This document shows positions 63,167 to 64,000 of a stretch of 64,000 bases of DNA, piece after piece. The position numbers and the translations under genes are program-made. The stretch is taken from assembly GCF_014645535.1 (NCBI RefSeq), contig NZ_BMLX01000001.1, positions 861,169 through 925,168 of the forward strand. The letters run 5' to 3'. Positions within the stretch are counted from its first letter, which is position 1. Each line of letters begins with the position of its first letter. The stretch is from Silvimonas iriomotensis (GTDB lineage Bacteria > Pseudomonadota > Gammaproteobacteria > Burkholderiales > Chitinibacteraceae). The notes below the pieces were generated by a model, which did not search any database, was not told the DNA's origin, and was given only the letters and a program-made list of their open reading frames with translations.

Positions 63167-64000
63167 ATGTTCAACAGCGTGGTGCTTGAAACCATCACCG
63201 GCATTGTGGCCTGTTTTGCCATGGTCGCTTTGCTGACGAGTTCAATCAACGAGGCGCTGGCGTCGTTTCTGGGCAGGCGCGCCAATGAGCTGTTCCATGG
63301 CCTGGGACGCGTGCTTAACGCGCATCTGGATGCGCCCGCTGCCGACGGCAAAAAGACCTCAGCCGATATTTTGCTGGGGCTCTACAACCATGCGCTGGTC
63401 AATCCGCGGGGTGATGGGCGGGCAAAAGGCCTGGCAGACATCCATATCAAGCCTTCTTATATAGAGCCGCTGCAGTTTGCCGATGCCCTGCTGGAGCTGG
63501 TTCAGCAATTGCCCGGCGAAACCCTCTCTGCCAAGGTGGAAAACGGGATTGCTGATCCGCAATTGAAGGCGTTTTTGCTGGGTGTGGCCACGCGTACGCA
63601 GTCAGAGACAGCCAAAGTGCGTGATGAGCTGGTGCGCTGGTTCAATAACAGCATGGACCGGATTTCTGGTGACTATAAACGCAAGGTGCAGCTCTGGACG
63701 TTTGTGATTGCACTGGCGGTGGCCGTGTTTTTCAATATCGATTTCTTTCATTTGTTCAAATCGCTGTGGCAGCACCCGCTGTCGGCCGAGCAATATCAGC
63801 TGATTGCCGATGCTCAGCAAAAACCGCTTGGCGATGTGCTGGATGCGCTGCCACTGGGCTGGCCGGACCGGTTTCCGTCCAGCGATACCACGCCTGACTG
63901 GCTGATCCGCATTCTGGGCTGGATGGTGACAGCGACCTCCGCCTTGTTTGGCGCGCCCTTCTGGTTTGATCTGCTGGGGCGGGTGACGCGGCTGAAAGGC
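63167..64000 (+). CDS. membrane protein of unknown function (3' end beyond the window)
   Basis: 278 codons are visible without a stop. An N-terminal helix (ITGIVACFAMVALLTSSINEALASFL) precedes a soluble domain of about 140 residues. A second helix (WTFVIALAVAVFFNIDFF) and another (ILGWMVTATSALFGAPFWFDLLGRV) follow. CTGGAG lies upstream of ATG 63167. This helix and soluble-domain arrangement is seen in conserved hypothetical membrane proteins. No motif identifies a function. Confidence 0.65.
   Translation, partial: MFNSVVLETITGIVACFAMVALLTSSINEALASFLGRRANELFHGLGRVLNAHLDAPAADGKKTSADILLGLYNHALVNPRGDGRAKGLADIHIKPSYIEPLQFADALLELVQQLPGETLSAKVENGIADPQLKAFLLGVATRTQSETAKVRDELVRWFNNSMDRISGDYKRKVQLWTFVIALAVAVFFNIDFFHLFKSLWQHPLSAEQYQLIADAQQKPLGDVLDALPLGWPDRFPSSDTTPDWLIRILGWMVTATSALFGAPFWFDLLGRVTRLKG

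Overview
The window is a GC-rich (roughly 60% by eye), gene-dense stretch of a Gram-negative chromosome. TolC-type outer membrane proteins, periplasmic adaptors, clear signal peptides and purine-rich Shine-Dalgarno sites all fit a proteobacterium. The mix of families suggests a betaproteobacterium near the Chromobacteriaceae/Chitinibacteraceae, but this is a low-confidence inference. A site matching the E. coli XerCD dif site at 25 of 28 positions (57818-57845) suggests the replication terminus. No rRNA, tRNA, CRISPR array or intact insertion sequence was seen.

Left part (1-10.3 kb): a secreted propeller-like protein, an animal-type heme peroxidase with its own terminator, two tandem exported DUF1254/DUF1214 paralogs, a DUF1398 protein, a GluR0-like receptor-channel with an odd pore filter, and a BASS-like transporter.

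10.3-26.8 kb: a tightly coupled minus-strand operon. It encodes a giant adhesin of about 3557 residues (DUF4347 head, nine VCBS-type repeats), a TolC lipoprotein, an HlyD-type adaptor, a GAF-HlyD adaptor, and a PqqD-like/M50 site-2-protease/HlyD fusion. The operon has no ABC ATPase, so it looks like an unusual export or surface-display machine.

27.2-34.5 kb: DUF2092 and Asn-rich secreted proteins, a BetT-like BCCT carrier, an MscS channel (together an osmostress flavour), then MarR, SurE and a short-chain dehydrogenase.

34.9-40.7 kb: the most striking candidate system. Three plus-strand genes are coupled: a PAS/GAF sensor with a histidine-kinase-like C-terminus that has Gln where the phospho-His should be, a receiver-like domain fused to an intact CHAT (caspase-like) protease, and a 438-residue protein with a glycine-rich membrane-active-looking segment. 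It reads as sensor, protease and candidate substrate or effector.

41-54 kb: a TraB/GumN protein, an M16 protease gene split by an in-frame amber codon, then a stress island. The island holds a membrane protein, tiny hydrophilic and membrane proteins, KatE catalase and an Nramp-related transporter. Three loci in it share an identical spaced motif, TGTC(A/G)G-N17-GTAGTC. A PHB-depolymerase-like esterase and a BatD remnant follow.

54-64 kb: a LuxR regulator, a beta-carbonic anhydrase divergent from a LysR regulator, the dif site, and a decayed PM2-like (corticovirus-type) prophage directly beside it. A DUF3313-like protein, an OsmC-YcaO fusion, an AHSA1 protein and a membrane protein running off the end complete the window.
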